Shown: positions 51,698 through 61,350, counted from the first letter of the stretch. The stretch: DNA of 64,000 nt from an uncultured Flavobacteriales bacterium (GCA_937973685.1 CALJKJ010000004.1:1-64000); one strand, 5' to 3'. The notes: generated from the letters alone by a model not told the origin. Numbers and translations are program-made.

Positions 51698-53395
51698 TTA
51701 ATTGTTTGACTTAATAGAATTAATTAAAGCGAGCAATTGAGTTGGGTCAATTGGTTTCGCAATGTATTCATCACAACCAGCGTCTATAGCTTTTTCACGA
51801 TCACCAAGAACAGCATTTGCAGTTTGAGCAATAATTTTGATAGTAGGAAATGCTTTTTTTATTGCTTTTGCAGCCTCGTAACCATTCATAATGGGCATAT
51901 TCATGTCTAACAAAACGATATCAACAAGCGGGTTGTTTTTTAAAAACACCAAGGCTTGTTCCCCATTTGTTACATGGTCATACGCTTTAAAGTGCTGTTT
52001 GATAATCTCTTTGAGTAGCAAGGCATTTATTTCATCGTCTTCAACAATTAATATTGATTTTTGGACGAAATTTTCATTGGAATTAGGGTTGGTAATTTTC
52101 TTTTCAATTGGGACATGAGTCACTGTCGTTTTGTCAAAAGGAATTGTAAAAAAGAACGTGCTTCCCTCTCCCCATATGCTTTTAAGCCAAATTGTACCAT
52201 TTAAAAGGTGGACTAATTTCTCAACAATTGATAATCCAATTCCAGTTCCTTCACTATTTTTATTCAAGTAATTGAATTTGATAAAACGGTCAAAAATTTT
52301 GTTTTGATCTTCATCAGGAATTCCTGTGCCAGAATCAGCAACAGCAAACAAGAGTTGTTTGCCAGATTTTTTACAAGAAAAGACTATTTTACCACTACTT
52401 GTATGTTTGACAGCATTACTTAGTAAGTTGGATAAAATTTGTTTGAGTCTGTATGGATCCGAAAAAATGATAAAATCACCATCGGGTAATTCAAAAGTTA
52501 ACTGTATATCGTGTAAATTTCTGTGGTTGATTTCAACTTGATAGACATTGAGCATTTCCTCAAAAATCGATTTGATGCTGAAATTAGAACGTGTTAAGTC
52601 CATCTCACCAGCTTCAATTTTTGATAAATCAACGATTTCATTGATTAACTTTAATAAGTTACCGCTACTGCTTTGAATAATCTGTATGTATTGCGCTCTT
52701 TTTTCTGCATCGGCTTCATCATTTAACAATTCACTGAATCCTACAATTGCATTCATAGGTGTTCGAATTTCATGTGACATGTTTGCTAAAAAAGCTGATT
52801 TCATTAAATCCGATTTAATTGCTCGTTCCTTTTCACGGTGAAAATCTTCTTTTATTTTTTGAAATAAAAAAATCAATAAAAGCGAGTATAAAGTGAAGTT
52901 CAAATAAATATCGATACTTCTTGATTGGTAATGTACGAATTGTTCCAAATGAAAATTACCATTCGATTCAATAAGGTAAAGGGTTAAAATATTCAAAAAA
53001 TAAAAAGCGATTAAGAGTTGTAACATCCGTCCATTCCACACCCAGACAATTAATGCTCCAAAAGCGAAAATAAAATACAACATTGGTCCTACTGATAAGT
53101 ATTCATCAAACCAAATCAAGTCTAATGCAATTAAGCCAAATACAGTTAGTACGAGTTTTGGAATAAAGAGCTGCCCTTTAAAACGCACTAAAAAATAGAG
53201 TACAATTATTGTCACAATACTTAATATAGTTACGAGCATTGGACGCAGTGAATAATGGAATTTCACATGCATGATGAATAATGGGATCAGAAAAAGAATG
53301 ATTGTAACGTGAATTAACGTTAAGAAATAACGATCACTATCAACTTTATTTTTATCACCTAAAATATATATCAGGTATTTATTCAATAATTTCAT
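51698..53395 (-). CDS. Hybrid histidine kinase-response regulator (intact paralogue)
   Basis: This 565-residue hybrid two-component protein has about six transmembrane helices in residues 20-180 without a large periplasmic loop. A HisKA domain follows (MSHEIRTPMNAIVGFSEL, His about 210), then a HATPase domain (NLLSNAVKHT, DSGTGIPDEDQ, EGTGIGLSIV) and a C-terminal receiver with Asp in VLLDMNMPIMNG. There is no output domain, so it must signal by phosphotransfer to another protein. It is the upstream member of a tandem pair; the downstream paralogue is split by a stop codon. Its promoter region overlaps that of the divergent thiL gene. Confidence 0.92.
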   Translation of the reverse strand: MKLLNKYLIYILGDKNKVDSDRYFLTLIHVTIILFLIPLFIMHVKFHYSLRPMLVTILSIVTIIVLYFLVRFKGQLFIPKLVLTVFGLIALDLIWFDEYLSVGPMLYFIFAFGALIVWVWNGRMLQLLIAFYFLNILTLYLIESNGNFHLEQFVHYQSRSIDIYLNFTLYSLLLIFLFQKIKEDFHREKERAIKSDLMKSAFLANMSHEIRTPMNAIVGFSELLNDEADAEKRAQYIQIIQSSSGNLLKLINEIVDLSKIEAGEMDLTRSNFSIKSIFEEMLNVYQVEINHRNLHDIQLTFELPDGDFIIFSDPYRLKQILSNLLSNAVKHTSSGKIVFSCKKSGKQLLFAVADSGTGIPDEDQNKIFDRFIKFNYLNKNSEGTGIGLSIVEKLVHLLNGTIWLKSIWGEGSTFFFTIPFDKTTVTHVPIEKKITNPNSNENFVQKSILIVEDDEINALLLKEIIKQHFKAYDHVTNGEQALVFLKNNPLVDIVLLDMNMPIMNGYEAAKAIKKAFPTIKIIAQTANAVLGDREKAIDAGCDEYIAKPIDPTQLLALINSIKSNN

Positions 53396-53441
53396 AGTAG
53401 AAGCATACTTTTTAAAAACAAACTAGTTTTCCTCGAATATA

Positions 53442-53469
53442 CAAAGTTAATTGTAATGGGCTATCTTTG
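53442..53469. promoter_or_regulatory. Overlapping divergent -7 boxes for the hybrid kinase and thiL
   Basis: On the minus strand TAACTTTG (53449-53442) faces the kinase gene, 46 nt before its ATG. On the plus strand TATCTTTG (53462-53469) precedes the thiL ATG (53488) by 18 nt. The boxes are 12 bp apart and back to back, so polymerase binding at one should hinder the other. -33 elements are weak. Confidence 0.5.
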
Positions 53470-53487
53470 CTGAAATTATTTTATAAA

Positions 53488-54522
53488 ATGAGCGAACAAC
53501 GAACATCAATAAGTGAATTGGGTGAATTTGGTTTGATTGGATTATTAACAAAATCATTCGAAAACAAAGTGGATTCAACAATTAAAGCTGTAGGAGATGA
53601 TGCTGCAGTAATTCAACGTGATGAAAACACAGTTACGTTAGTTACAACTGATTTTTTATTAGAAGGCGTTCATTTTAATTTGATGTACATGCCTTTCAAA
53701 CATCTGGGCTATAAGGCGATTGTCACTAATTTATCTGATATCATTGCGATGAATGGCACACCTGAACAAGTAACTGTTTCAATTGCAGTCTCAAGTCGTT
53801 TTCCTGTCGAAGCAATTGAAGAATTATACGAAGGAATTAAATTAGCATGCTCTGTTTACAATGTTGATTTGATAGGTGGTGATACTACATCTTCGTTACA
53901 AGGTTTAATGATTTCTGTAACAGCAATAGGAAAAACTGAAAAAGACAAAGTTGTTTACCGATCTGGAGCTAAACCCAATGACTTATTGGTTGTCAGTGGC
54001 GATTTGGGAGGAGCGTATATGGGCTTGCAAGTATTGGAGCGCGAAAAAAGTGTATTTGAAGCTAACCCGACAATTCAACCCGATTTAGATGGCTTTGATT
54101 ATATCATCGAACGGCAATTGAAACCAGAAGCTCGTATCGACATTTTACAATATTTGAAAGAATTGGACGTATTACCAACAGCAATGATTGACATTTCGGA
54201 TGGTTTAGCGTCAGAAGTTTTGCATTTATGCAAAGAAAGTGGAGTAGGTGCGCGTGTTTATAATGATAAGTTACCGATTGATACAGTTACATCTACAGCT
54301 GCAATTTCATTCAATTTGGATCCTGTTACATGTGTGTTAAATGGTGGCGAAGATTATGAATTGTTGTTTGCAATTGCACCAGCAGATTATGAAAAAATCA
54401 AAGGAAATCCAAACATGACAGTAATTGGTTATGTTACCGATAAAACCGAAGGTGAATACTTGGTGGATAAAAACGATTCATTGGTAAAATTGCGCGCTCA
54501 GGGATGGAATCAAGTTGATTGA
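53488..54522 (+). CDS. thiL: Thiamine-monophosphate kinase
   Basis: This enzyme phosphorylates thiamine monophosphate to the cofactor thiamine diphosphate with ATP. From the ATG at 53488 it has 344 residues: MSEQRTSISELGEFGLI, the Mg/ATP motif VGDDAAVI (about residue 38), VTTDFLLEGVHF, the central LIGGDTTSS and a C-terminal 'NGGEDYELLF'. These are ThiL/PurM-fold signatures. A start at 53467 is possible but falls inside the -7 box, so I reject it. No other thiamine gene adjoins it. A bidirectional terminator follows. Confidence 0.95.
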   Translation: MSEQRTSISELGEFGLIGLLTKSFENKVDSTIKAVGDDAAVIQRDENTVTLVTTDFLLEGVHFNLMYMPFKHLGYKAIVTNLSDIIAMNGTPEQVTVSIAVSSRFPVEAIEELYEGIKLACSVYNVDLIGGDTTSSLQGLMISVTAIGKTEKDKVVYRSGAKPNDLLVVSGDLGGAYMGLQVLEREKSVFEANPTIQPDLDGFDYIIERQLKPEARIDILQYLKELDVLPTAMIDISDGLASEVLHLCKESGVGARVYNDKLPIDTVTSTAAISFNLDPVTCVLNGGEDYELLFAIAPADYEKIKGNPNMTVIGYVTDKTEGEYLVDKNDSLVKLRAQGWNQVD

Positions 54523-54549
54523 TCGCAAAAAAAAATAAATGAAAATAAA

Positions 54550-54576
54550 AAAAGCGCTATAAAGCGCTTTTTTTTA
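54550..54576. terminator. Bidirectional intrinsic terminator after thiL
   Basis: AAAAGCGCT (54550-54558) pairs with AGCGCTTTT (54563-54571) around a 4-nt loop, followed by T residues on both strands. It lies between thiL (plus) and a small lipoprotein gene (minus). Confidence 0.9.
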
Positions 54577-54819
54577 TGAATCTTTTTTGTCTTTTTTTCG
54601 CATTGGATCAGTGATTTCACCTGGATCTTCAGTTGGAACTACAGGTTCAGTTGGAGATGTCGTAGTTGTAGTCGTGATGATATTTGGCGAATCATTTGAA
54701 GTTGTAGCAGTTCCATCTCTTAATTCAACTGCCCCTTGTTCTTGGTTGGGAACAATAACTTCTTTCTGACAACTTACCATTGTCAAAACGAATGCCGCGA
54801 AGATGAATACTTTGTTCAT
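54574..54819 (-). CDS. Small lipoprotein with Thr/Pro-rich tail
   Basis: This protein has 81 residues from the ATG at 54819, which gives a lipoprotein signal (MNKVFIFAAFVLTMVSC). The mature part is low-complexity and rich in Thr, Pro, Glu and Asp (repeated TTTTTTSPTEP and 'PVVPTEDPGE'), ending in a lysine-rich tail. I recognise no domain. A longer frame starting at 54876 overlaps the neighbouring kinase gene and has no signal. A good promoter lies at 54837-54868. The function is unknown. Confidence 0.7.
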   Translation of the reverse strand: MNKVFIFAAFVLTMVSCQKEVIVPNQEQGAVELRDGTATTSNDSPNIITTTTTTSPTEPVVPTEDPGEITDPMRKKDKKDS

Positions 54820-54836
54820 TTTATAAACTTTACAAA

Positions 54837-54868
54837 CAAATATAGGAAATCTATTTTTAAATATCAAA
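54837..54868 (-). promoter_or_regulatory. Promoter of the small lipoprotein gene (TTTG-N20-TATATTTG)
   Basis: On the minus strand TTTG (54868-54865), a 20-bp spacer and TATATTTG (54844-54837) match the consensus, 17 nt before the ATG at 54819. It lies partly in the 3' end of the upstream kinase gene, so the lipoprotein is likely transcribed on its own. Confidence 0.65.
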
Positions 54869-57796
54869 ATTTTCATACGGTATTTTGATTAAAACGCGCG
54901 TTCCATTGATTGAACCGTTTTCGTTCATGACTTGAAAAGGTCCAATTAATTCATAATCTTTTTTCCACATTTTTCGAATTAATGAAATCCGTTTGGATGT
55001 AATCTCCATTCCTTGTGATTTGTGATCACCTTCAATCCCTTGTTTTTTCGCAAGACTGTAATCTATTCCAATTCCATTGTCATCGATGCAAACTTCTAAT
55101 TGATCTTTTATCAACTTGATAGTAACGGTAATGATTCCTTTTTTTGCTTCGTTTGGCAAAATACCATGAATGATTGAATTTTCGACAAAGGGTTGCAAGA
55201 GCATTCCGGGGACAATTACGCGATCAATGTCAATATCGTTGTAATTGATGGAATAGCTAAATCGTTCGTTGAAGCGCATAGATTCTAAAGATAAATACAA
55301 CTCCAAACGCTCTAATTCTTGTGCTAAAGTCACTGTATTGTTGTTTTCTGCGGCACTGTCCAAATTCTTACGAATGAGTTTCGCGAAATTTGTTAAAAAA
55401 CGATTGGCAGATATTTTATCTTGCGTATTAATAAAGTATTGTATTGCATTCAATGAGTTGAAAATAAAGTGTCGGTTCATACTCGCATTCAACGATTGTT
55501 GTTCTAAGGCTAATAAACGAGTTTGGTTTTCAAGGTTTTCCTTGTAATTTTTTTCACGCACCTGCTTGATTTTCCAAACAAAATAATAGCGAATAATTCC
55601 ACCAATGCTGACTAAGATGAGCATATAAAACCACCAAGTTTGCCAAAAAGGAGGTGTGATTTCAAGCAGCAACAATTGTTCTTCAGAGGTATTTCCAAGT
55701 TCATCTATTGTTCGTACATGAAGTTTATACGAACCAGCAGGTAAATTTGATAAGAAAATTGTTGCGTTGGCGATTGCTGGTGACCAAGTTGTTTCGAGTC
55801 CTTCTAACCAATATTGGTAAAGAATTGATTCCGGGTCGCGCATCAATAAACCATCGAGTTCAATACTTATGTTGTTTTTGTTATAAGGTAATCGAATGCT
55901 AAGTGGAAAACCATTTTCATCAAATTTATCTGTAAAATCTTTTAAATCAACATCTTGATAATTGATTAATAACTTTCTAAAGTTTAGTCTTGGTTGCTCA
56001 TTTGTAAAAACAGTGTTATTGGCATCTTTGATACATACCAAACCCTCTGCTGTTCCAAACCAAAAATCAGTTCCATCGCAGTATGCTGAATTGATATTGG
56101 ACTCCAAACTAATCAATCCAGTATTTAGTCCAAAATGTGCGAGAGGTTTTGTTTTTTCGGCAGTGCAATCAAATAAGTAAATGCCATTATTTGTACCGAC
56201 AAACAATGTTTCTTGCTTTTTTTCTATGAAATTTATAAACTTAGATCCACTGTTTTTTGCAATTTTAATTTCATTGTATTTGATCCCATCGTATACGAAT
56301 AATCCATTTTCAGTTCCAATCCACAAACGGTTCAACGCATCAATTGCAAGTGAATTGACTCCTGCTGGAAAAAATTTGATCAGGTTTATGGTCTTTTTTT
56401 CAAGCGATAATTGCGCTAATCCCTTCGAGCTTGCACACAACAATTTCCCATTGTATTCAATCACTTGACGAATGGAACCTATGTATTGAAACGTTGCGTT
56501 TTTTATTGGCTTCTTGACTAATTTCCCAGCTTTTATTATACCAATTCCGTTATAACCGACTACTAAATTTTTACCTGATTTCAACCGTTGAATCAACATA
56601 ATAGTTGCAGGATTATTATCAAAATTATGAGTCGTAATTTTTTCATTTTGAGTCATTTGAACCAAGCCAATATCTGTTGCAAACCAAGTATCTGATTCTA
56701 TTTTTTCAATGTCCCAAATAGTTGTACCAGGCACTTTAAGTTTAGTAGTCTGACCATTTTTTGTCATTAAAAAAGCCCCTTTGTCGTATGTTCCAAGGTA
56801 GTATTGCGCGTTGTTTTTTCGAGTAATTGACAGCACCAAGTCGCTTTCTAATCCGTTTTTTGTTGTGTACGAATAAATGGAATGTCCACAAAAACGTAAA
56901 AGCCCATTTCCATCACTACCAAACCACATATTGCCATCTTTATCGTTGAACGCGCAATTGATTGAATTTCCTGGTAATCCATTTTGTTCGGTGAAGGTGG
57001 TAACCGTTTCATCATTTTTGAAGCACATTAATCCTTCTAGTGAATGTAGCCAAACGGAATTGTCTTTACCTGTAGTAATTCCCGTGATGTAATTATTTGG
57101 GAATTGTGTTTTAAGCGGCTCGATATTTAAAAAGTCAAGTGTACAGCTGAAAATACCTTTTGTAAATGTTGCACAATAAATTCGATTATTTGCCAAACAC
57201 AATCCAGATACACTTTTAGTGCCAAATTGCGGAATGAAAACGAAGTGCTCTAAATCGCTGGACTGGTAAAGTCCATTTCGCGTAGCTACTATTATTTTGT
57301 TGTTCACTACAAGGATGTCACGACAGGTTGCTGCATCTTCTGGGCGCAAGTTTTTTTTAACAAGTTTGTTTTTAACTAAAATATAAATCCCACCACCTTC
57401 TGTTGCGATTACTAATTGGTTTTGAAATAAAACAATTTTTTTTGTTAATATATTTCGGTCAGATTTATTAAAGGAAAAATGGCGTGCTTTTCCATTTTTA
57501 ATCAAACTAATACCACCTTCGTGACCGACTGCAATGAATTCCTTTATTGCATCTAGTGATGAAATACGATTACTTAATAATCCTTCTTCCAAAGCAAAAG
57601 TGGAGAAAGTTTTACCATTAAAACGTGCTAGTCCACCAGATGTGCCAACCCATAGATAACCTTGTTTATCTTGCGTGATGCATTGTACTTGCGATTGTGG
57701 CAGTCCAACACTATTGGAATATTTTATAAATGCATATTGTTGCCCAAATAAATAAGCATGTATGAAAAACGCAACGAAAAGTAGCAGAATTCTCAT
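54857..57796 (-). CDS. Two-component sensor with beta-propeller, Y_Y_Y and LytS-type kinase domains
   Basis: This 979-residue sensor has a signal peptide (MRILLLFVAFFIHAYLFGQ), a periplasmic region of about 600 residues with two-component-regulator propeller repeats ('QGYLWVGTSGGLARF', 'GNMWFGSDGNGLLRF', 'NRLWIGTENGLFVY'), and a Y_Y_Y-like domain at about 640-720 ending near 'LPAGSYKLHVRTID'. One transmembrane helix follows (WWFYMLILVSIGGIIRYYFV), then a His_kinase (LytS-type) domain with NRHFIFNSLNAIQYF and an ATPase domain (VENSIIHGI, DNGIGIDY). The stop codon of the preceding LytTR regulator overlaps its ATG by 4 nt, marking a cognate pair. Confidence 0.93.
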   Translation of the reverse strand: MRILLLFVAFFIHAYLFGQQYAFIKYSNSVGLPQSQVQCITQDKQGYLWVGTSGGLARFNGKTFSTFALEEGLLSNRISSLDAIKEFIAVGHEGGISLIKNGKARHFSFNKSDRNILTKKIVLFQNQLVIATEGGGIYILVKNKLVKKNLRPEDAATCRDILVVNNKIIVATRNGLYQSSDLEHFVFIPQFGTKSVSGLCLANNRIYCATFTKGIFSCTLDFLNIEPLKTQFPNNYITGITTGKDNSVWLHSLEGLMCFKNDETVTTFTEQNGLPGNSINCAFNDKDGNMWFGSDGNGLLRFCGHSIYSYTTKNGLESDLVLSITRKNNAQYYLGTYDKGAFLMTKNGQTTKLKVPGTTIWDIEKIESDTWFATDIGLVQMTQNEKITTHNFDNNPATIMLIQRLKSGKNLVVGYNGIGIIKAGKLVKKPIKNATFQYIGSIRQVIEYNGKLLCASSKGLAQLSLEKKTINLIKFFPAGVNSLAIDALNRLWIGTENGLFVYDGIKYNEIKIAKNSGSKFINFIEKKQETLFVGTNNGIYLFDCTAEKTKPLAHFGLNTGLISLESNINSAYCDGTDFWFGTAEGLVCIKDANNTVFTNEQPRLNFRKLLINYQDVDLKDFTDKFDENGFPLSIRLPYNKNNISIELDGLLMRDPESILYQYWLEGLETTWSPAIANATIFLSNLPAGSYKLHVRTIDELGNTSEEQLLLLEITPPFWQTWWFYMLILVSIGGIIRYYFVWKIKQVREKNYKENLENQTRLLALEQQSLNASMNRHFIFNSLNAIQYFINTQDKISANRFLTNFAKLIRKNLDSAAENNNTVTLAQELERLELYLSLESMRFNERFSYSINYNDIDIDRVIVPGMLLQPFVENSIIHGILPNEAKKGIITVTIKLIKDQLEVCIDDNGIGIDYSLAKKQGIEGDHKSQGMEITSKRISLIRKMWKKDYELIGPFQVMNENGSINGTRVLIKIPYENFDI

Positions 57797-58578
57797 CCTT
57801 GTTTGAGCATTTTTACAAATTCAGCAACTCTGTTTCGTGCAACTGGAACACGAAGTCCACTTTTTAATATTGCAAAATGTCCATCATCGTTGATATATTC
57901 TTTCAGTTCTTTTAAATGAATGATGTGCGATTTGTGTACTCGGAAAAATTTCGCTGGGTTGAGTATGTTCTCATAAATTTTTAGCGTTCGAGTATCCAAA
58001 TAACGCGTTCCATCTTCAAAATAAATGGTGGTGCAATTTCCGTTTGCTTCAAGATGAGTAATTGTATCGTCTTCAACAATTTTCAAACCTTTTGAATGAC
58101 TTATTGCAATACGATTAGTTGTTTTGTTGCGTAACAGCAAATCGGATAGTTGACTCAAACTTCTAAAATAAGTGACGTAGTTTTCAGGATCTTGTGTAAA
58201 GATACTTTTTGCATCAACTAGTTTTTCAACAGCAATGCGTAAATCATCGATATCAATTGGCTTTAGAATGTAATGAACAGCACTGGCGTTAAACGCACGA
58301 ATTGCATAATCTTTGAAAGCTGTTACAAAAACAATCAAAAAGTTTTTTTCGGGCACTTCATCCAATAATTCAAATCCTTCAGCACCGCTAGGCATTCGTA
58401 TGTCTAGAAAAACAACATCTGGTTGTTCACTTGCAATTAATTCGAGTGCTTGTTCTTTTCCAGATGCAGTTCCAACAATGGAAATTTCGGGACAGAACTC
58501 TTCCAACATCATTTGCAGGTTTTTACGTGCAAATTCTTCATCATCAACGATTAGTGCACGAAGTTTTTTAGTTTCCAT
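57793..58578 (-). CDS. LytTR family response regulator
   Basis: This 261-residue DNA-binding response regulator has an N-terminal receiver domain (about residues 8-125) with acidic pocket VDDEE, phospho-acceptor Asp in VVFLDIRMP (about 57) and the switch Lys in YILKPID. The C-terminal LytTR domain (about 155-255) has 'LEANGNCTTIYFEDG', 'FFRVHKSHIIHLKELKEY' and 'LKSGLRVPVARNRV'. It precedes and overlaps the propeller kinase gene by 4 nt, so it is probably its partner. The 150-bp gap upstream (58579-58728) shows no obvious TAnnTTTG box and no gene. Confidence 0.94.
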   Translation of the reverse strand: METKKLRALIVDDEEFARKNLQMMLEEFCPEISIVGTASGKEQALELIASEQPDVVFLDIRMPSGAEGFELLDEVPEKNFLIVFVTAFKDYAIRAFNASAVHYILKPIDIDDLRIAVEKLVDAKSIFTQDPENYVTYFRSLSQLSDLLLRNKTTNRIAISHSKGLKIVEDDTITHLEANGNCTTIYFEDGTRYLDTRTLKIYENILNPAKFFRVHKSHIIHLKELKEYINDDGHFAILKSGLRVPVARNRVAEFVKMLKQG

Positions 58579-58728
58579 GGTTGTTTGTTTTATGTCTGAG
58601 TAGCTTTATCGAATATACGGTATTTTTAATTATTGCTGTTGGATTTATCACTGAAAACATGGACCAATCAACCGTTAACTTGATTTTTTGATATACTCAC
58701 TCAATATTCACTGCAGTTAAAGTTATTT

Positions 58729-59484
58729 TTATTGCAAGATTAATTCAAGCATTTCTTTCAAAGCGCCAGTGTTTTCTTCGTGAATCATATGGCCACAATT
58801 AGGGACTTCCAAATAAGTCACATCGTTTAATTTACAAAATTCAGCTATTTTAGCTGCTGGAATTAAACTGTCTTTTTCGCCTTGAATCACAGTGAATTTT
58901 TCTGGATGTTCAATCAACAGCTGACTATTGTCTAACCGATCGCGCATTGCAGCGGTAACCCAACATATTGCATTTGGATCCATTCGTTGTGCTTTGTCAA
59001 TATAATTATCAATGGTTGTTAGAAATTGTTCTTGCTCAGCAAATAAAGCTGGAATTGCTTCAGCGACAAATAAAGTTGGTTTTGTTTGCACCAATTGAAT
59101 GACTCGATTACGGTCACGTTTTTTTTCATTTGAATCTTCCCATGGGTGAGAATTTAATAGCGTGAGGTGTTCAAATTCGGGATTTAATTTCATTAATTCT
59201 AAACCGACATAGCCACCCATCGAGTGTCCTACAATCTGTGCGTTTTGCCAATTGTTTTCGGCAACAATTTCCATTACTTGCAGCGCCATATTTTTTATAG
59301 AACGATTTAAATTGCTGTCAAGTTTACTTTGACCATGTCCATTCAAATCGATCAATACTGTTTTTGTATGATTCATGGAAACAAATGCGTCCCACATTCC
59401 TGCATCCTCTAAAAATCCATGTAAAAGCAATACAGGATTTCCGTTTCCGAAAACCCTGTAGCTTAATTTGGTATTATTTTTCAT
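58729..59484 (-). CDS. Alpha/beta fold hydrolase
   Basis: This 251-residue alpha/beta hydrolase has an oxyanion loop LLLHGFLEDAGMW near residue 20, 'LIDLNGHGQSKLD', the nucleophile elbow VGHSMGGYVGLEL (Ser about 86), an acid candidate in 'QGEKDSLIPA' and the catalytic His in NCGHMIHEEN (about 236). It resembles menaquinone-type or general esterase-like hydrolases but I cannot assign a substrate. Its start overlaps the end of the M24 peptidase gene by 11 nt on the same strand, so the two are likely co-expressed. Confidence 0.88.
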   Translation of the reverse strand: MKNNTKLSYRVFGNGNPVLLLHGFLEDAGMWDAFVSMNHTKTVLIDLNGHGQSKLDSNLNRSIKNMALQVMEIVAENNWQNAQIVGHSMGGYVGLELMKLNPEFEHLTLLNSHPWEDSNEKKRDRNRVIQLVQTKPTLFVAEAIPALFAEQEQFLTTIDNYIDKAQRMDPNAICWVTAAMRDRLDNSQLLIEHPEKFTVIQGEKDSLIPAAKIAEFCKLNDVTYLEVPNCGHMIHEENTGALKEMLELILQ

Positions 59485-60769
59485 GCATTAATGTTTCAAT
59501 TTCGTCGATTTCAATAGGAATATTCCCCATTAAATTAAATGGTTCACCTGTTGCTTGAATCACGATATCGTCTTCGATGCGGATACCCAATCCTTCTTCA
59601 GGAATATAGATACCTGGTTCACAAGTAAAAACCATATTTTCTTGAATCGGAACATTCCACAATCCAACATCGTGGGTATCCAAACCTAGAAAATGCGATG
59701 TTCCGTGCATGAAGTATTTTTTGTATGCTGGCCAATTAGGATCTTGGTTTTTTATATCTGTTTGATCGATGAGACCTAATTTCACTAATTCAGCTTGCAT
59801 TAATAACCCAACTTCTTTGTGGTATTCTGCCATCATAGTTCCTGGGACTAATAATTTTTGAGCTTCCTTTTTTACATGAAGTACAGACGAGTAAACTGCT
59901 TTTTGTCGTTCCGAAAAGCGCCCATTAACAGGGATACATCGCGTTAAATCGGATGCGTAGTTTGCATATTCTGCACCAACATCCAATAAAATCAATTCGC
60001 CATCTTGGCATTGCGCATTGTTCTCAATGTAGTGGAGGACACACGCATTTTTACCCGAAGCAATTATCGGTGTGTATGCAAAACCTTTGGAACGGTTACG
60101 AAGAAATTCGTGTGCCAATTCAGCTTCTATTTCATATTCCCAAACACCATGTTTGATAAATGGCAGCAAGCGTCGAATACCTTTTTCGGTAATATTACAA
60201 GCTGTTTGAAGCAAATCCAATTCAATCTTTTCTTTCACAGAGCGAATAGCATGAAGGATAGGTGCGCTTTTGTAAACTTGATGTGCTGGATAATCGTTTT
60301 TTAGTTTTAGCACAAAACGATCTTCACGCGTTTGTACGGTTGTATCCGCTCGCAGATGTTCGTTTGTATTGATATATACTCCTGAAGCCTCTGCCATAAG
60401 TTGCTTCAAGATAGTGTCGAATTGTTGTAACCAGTATACCGTTTTTATTCCGGTTGCATCAAATGCTTGTTCTTTGTTCAATTTTGCGCCTTCCCAAACA
60501 GCAATATGATCGTTTGTTTCTTTTAGAAATAAGATTTCTTTGTGAGCAGGGTTTGAAGCAGTTGGGAATAACACTAAGATACTTTCTTCCTGATCAACGC
60601 CGCTCAAATAAAAAATATCGCGGTGTTGTTGAAACGGTATAGTAGAATCAGCACTGATAGGGTAGATATCATTGGAATTGAATATTGCCAACGTATTTTT
60701 CGTCATTTGAGCAGTAAATTTCTTTCTATTTTCTATAAAAAGTGCTGCTGGTATTTGATGATATTTCAT
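59474..60769 (-). CDS. pepP: Xaa-Pro aminopeptidase (M24 family, aminopeptidase P type)
   Basis: This enzyme removes the N-terminal residue from peptides with proline in position 2. From the ATG at 60769 it has 431 residues; the longer frame from 60838 would add a hydrophobic, unconserved stretch. The N-terminal domain (about residues 5-140) is the aminopeptidase P type. The dinuclear metal site is present: Asp in LLDVGAEYANYASDLTR (two Asp), His in HGTSHFLGLDTH, Glu in CEPGIYIPEEG and Glu in IEDDIVI. The name pepP is a family-level assignment. It is upstream of and overlaps the alpha/beta hydrolase gene. Confidence 0.92.
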   Translation of the reverse strand: MKYHQIPAALFIENRKKFTAQMTKNTLAIFNSNDIYPISADSTIPFQQHRDIFYLSGVDQEESILVLFPTASNPAHKEILFLKETNDHIAVWEGAKLNKEQAFDATGIKTVYWLQQFDTILKQLMAEASGVYINTNEHLRADTTVQTREDRFVLKLKNDYPAHQVYKSAPILHAIRSVKEKIELDLLQTACNITEKGIRRLLPFIKHGVWEYEIEAELAHEFLRNRSKGFAYTPIIASGKNACVLHYIENNAQCQDGELILLDVGAEYANYASDLTRCIPVNGRFSERQKAVYSSVLHVKKEAQKLLVPGTMMAEYHKEVGLLMQAELVKLGLIDQTDIKNQDPNWPAYKKYFMHGTSHFLGLDTHDVGLWNVPIQENMVFTCEPGIYIPEEGLGIRIEDDIVIQATGEPFNLMGNIPIEIDEIETLMHEK

Positions 60770-60896
60770 AATGATACTGCTTTTTCGTACGATGTGAAAG
60801 TACCAAAAAAAAAGCAAAGAGAAGCTTATTTGGTGCATTTTGAAAAAAAAATCAACTGCAAAAGAAGAACGTAAGTACTTTACGAACTACTGCTCC

Positions 60897-60904
60897 TACA
60901 TTTG
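60897..60904 (+). promoter_or_regulatory. -7 box upstream of the 106-residue gene
   Basis: TACATTTG lies 20 nt before the ATG at 60925. No clear -33 element is seen in the preceding sequence. Confidence 0.42.
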
Positions 60905-60924
60905 CTTCATCAAAAACGAAAAAG

Positions 60925-61245
60925 ATGAAAACATTAGTAGACAGCATTTTAATTCAACGCATTCAAATGGAAAGTAACACAACGGATGTTGTTTTGAATT
61001 GTATTGTATATGAAGCAGGTATGGATTATGCATCTGACATCATTCTTTCGTCACATGCGATGAATTTGTTATTGAATGAATTGGCGTATCGTGGTCATGT
61101 ATTGGATTTTGATGCCGCATGTGATGAGGTTTGTTTTCCCGATGGACATACCATGTACTCGTTGGATGTGGCTAAAAATGAAGACCATCCAGTTTTTATT
61201 CCACTTTATTCGTTACCTGAAAAAACGATGTTATTGCGGGCATAA
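60925..61245 (+). CDS. Hypothetical protein, 106 residues
   Basis: I do not recognise this protein. It has no signal peptide or membrane segment, so it is probably cytoplasmic. It is mixed alpha/beta in appearance, with an N-terminal helix (MKTLVDSILIQRIQME), a central 'SSHAMNLLLNELAYRGHVLDF' helix-strand, and two Cys residues (CDEVC, CxxxC spacing). Its codon use fits the neighbourhood and a -7 box precedes it, which supports a real gene. It is followed 105 bp later by a lipoprotein gene on the same strand. Confidence 0.65.
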   Translation: MKTLVDSILIQRIQMESNTTDVVLNCIVYEAGMDYASDIILSSHAMNLLLNELAYRGHVLDFDAACDEVCFPDGHTMYSLDVAKNEDHPVFIPLYSLPEKTMLLRA

Positions 61246-61350
61246 TTATAAAATAATACATCCTAAATACTGCGTTCATATAGTAATTGAAAAAATAATT
61301 GTATTTTCGGACTAAGTTTCAGATACATATACGTTCGAAAAAACCAAAAA

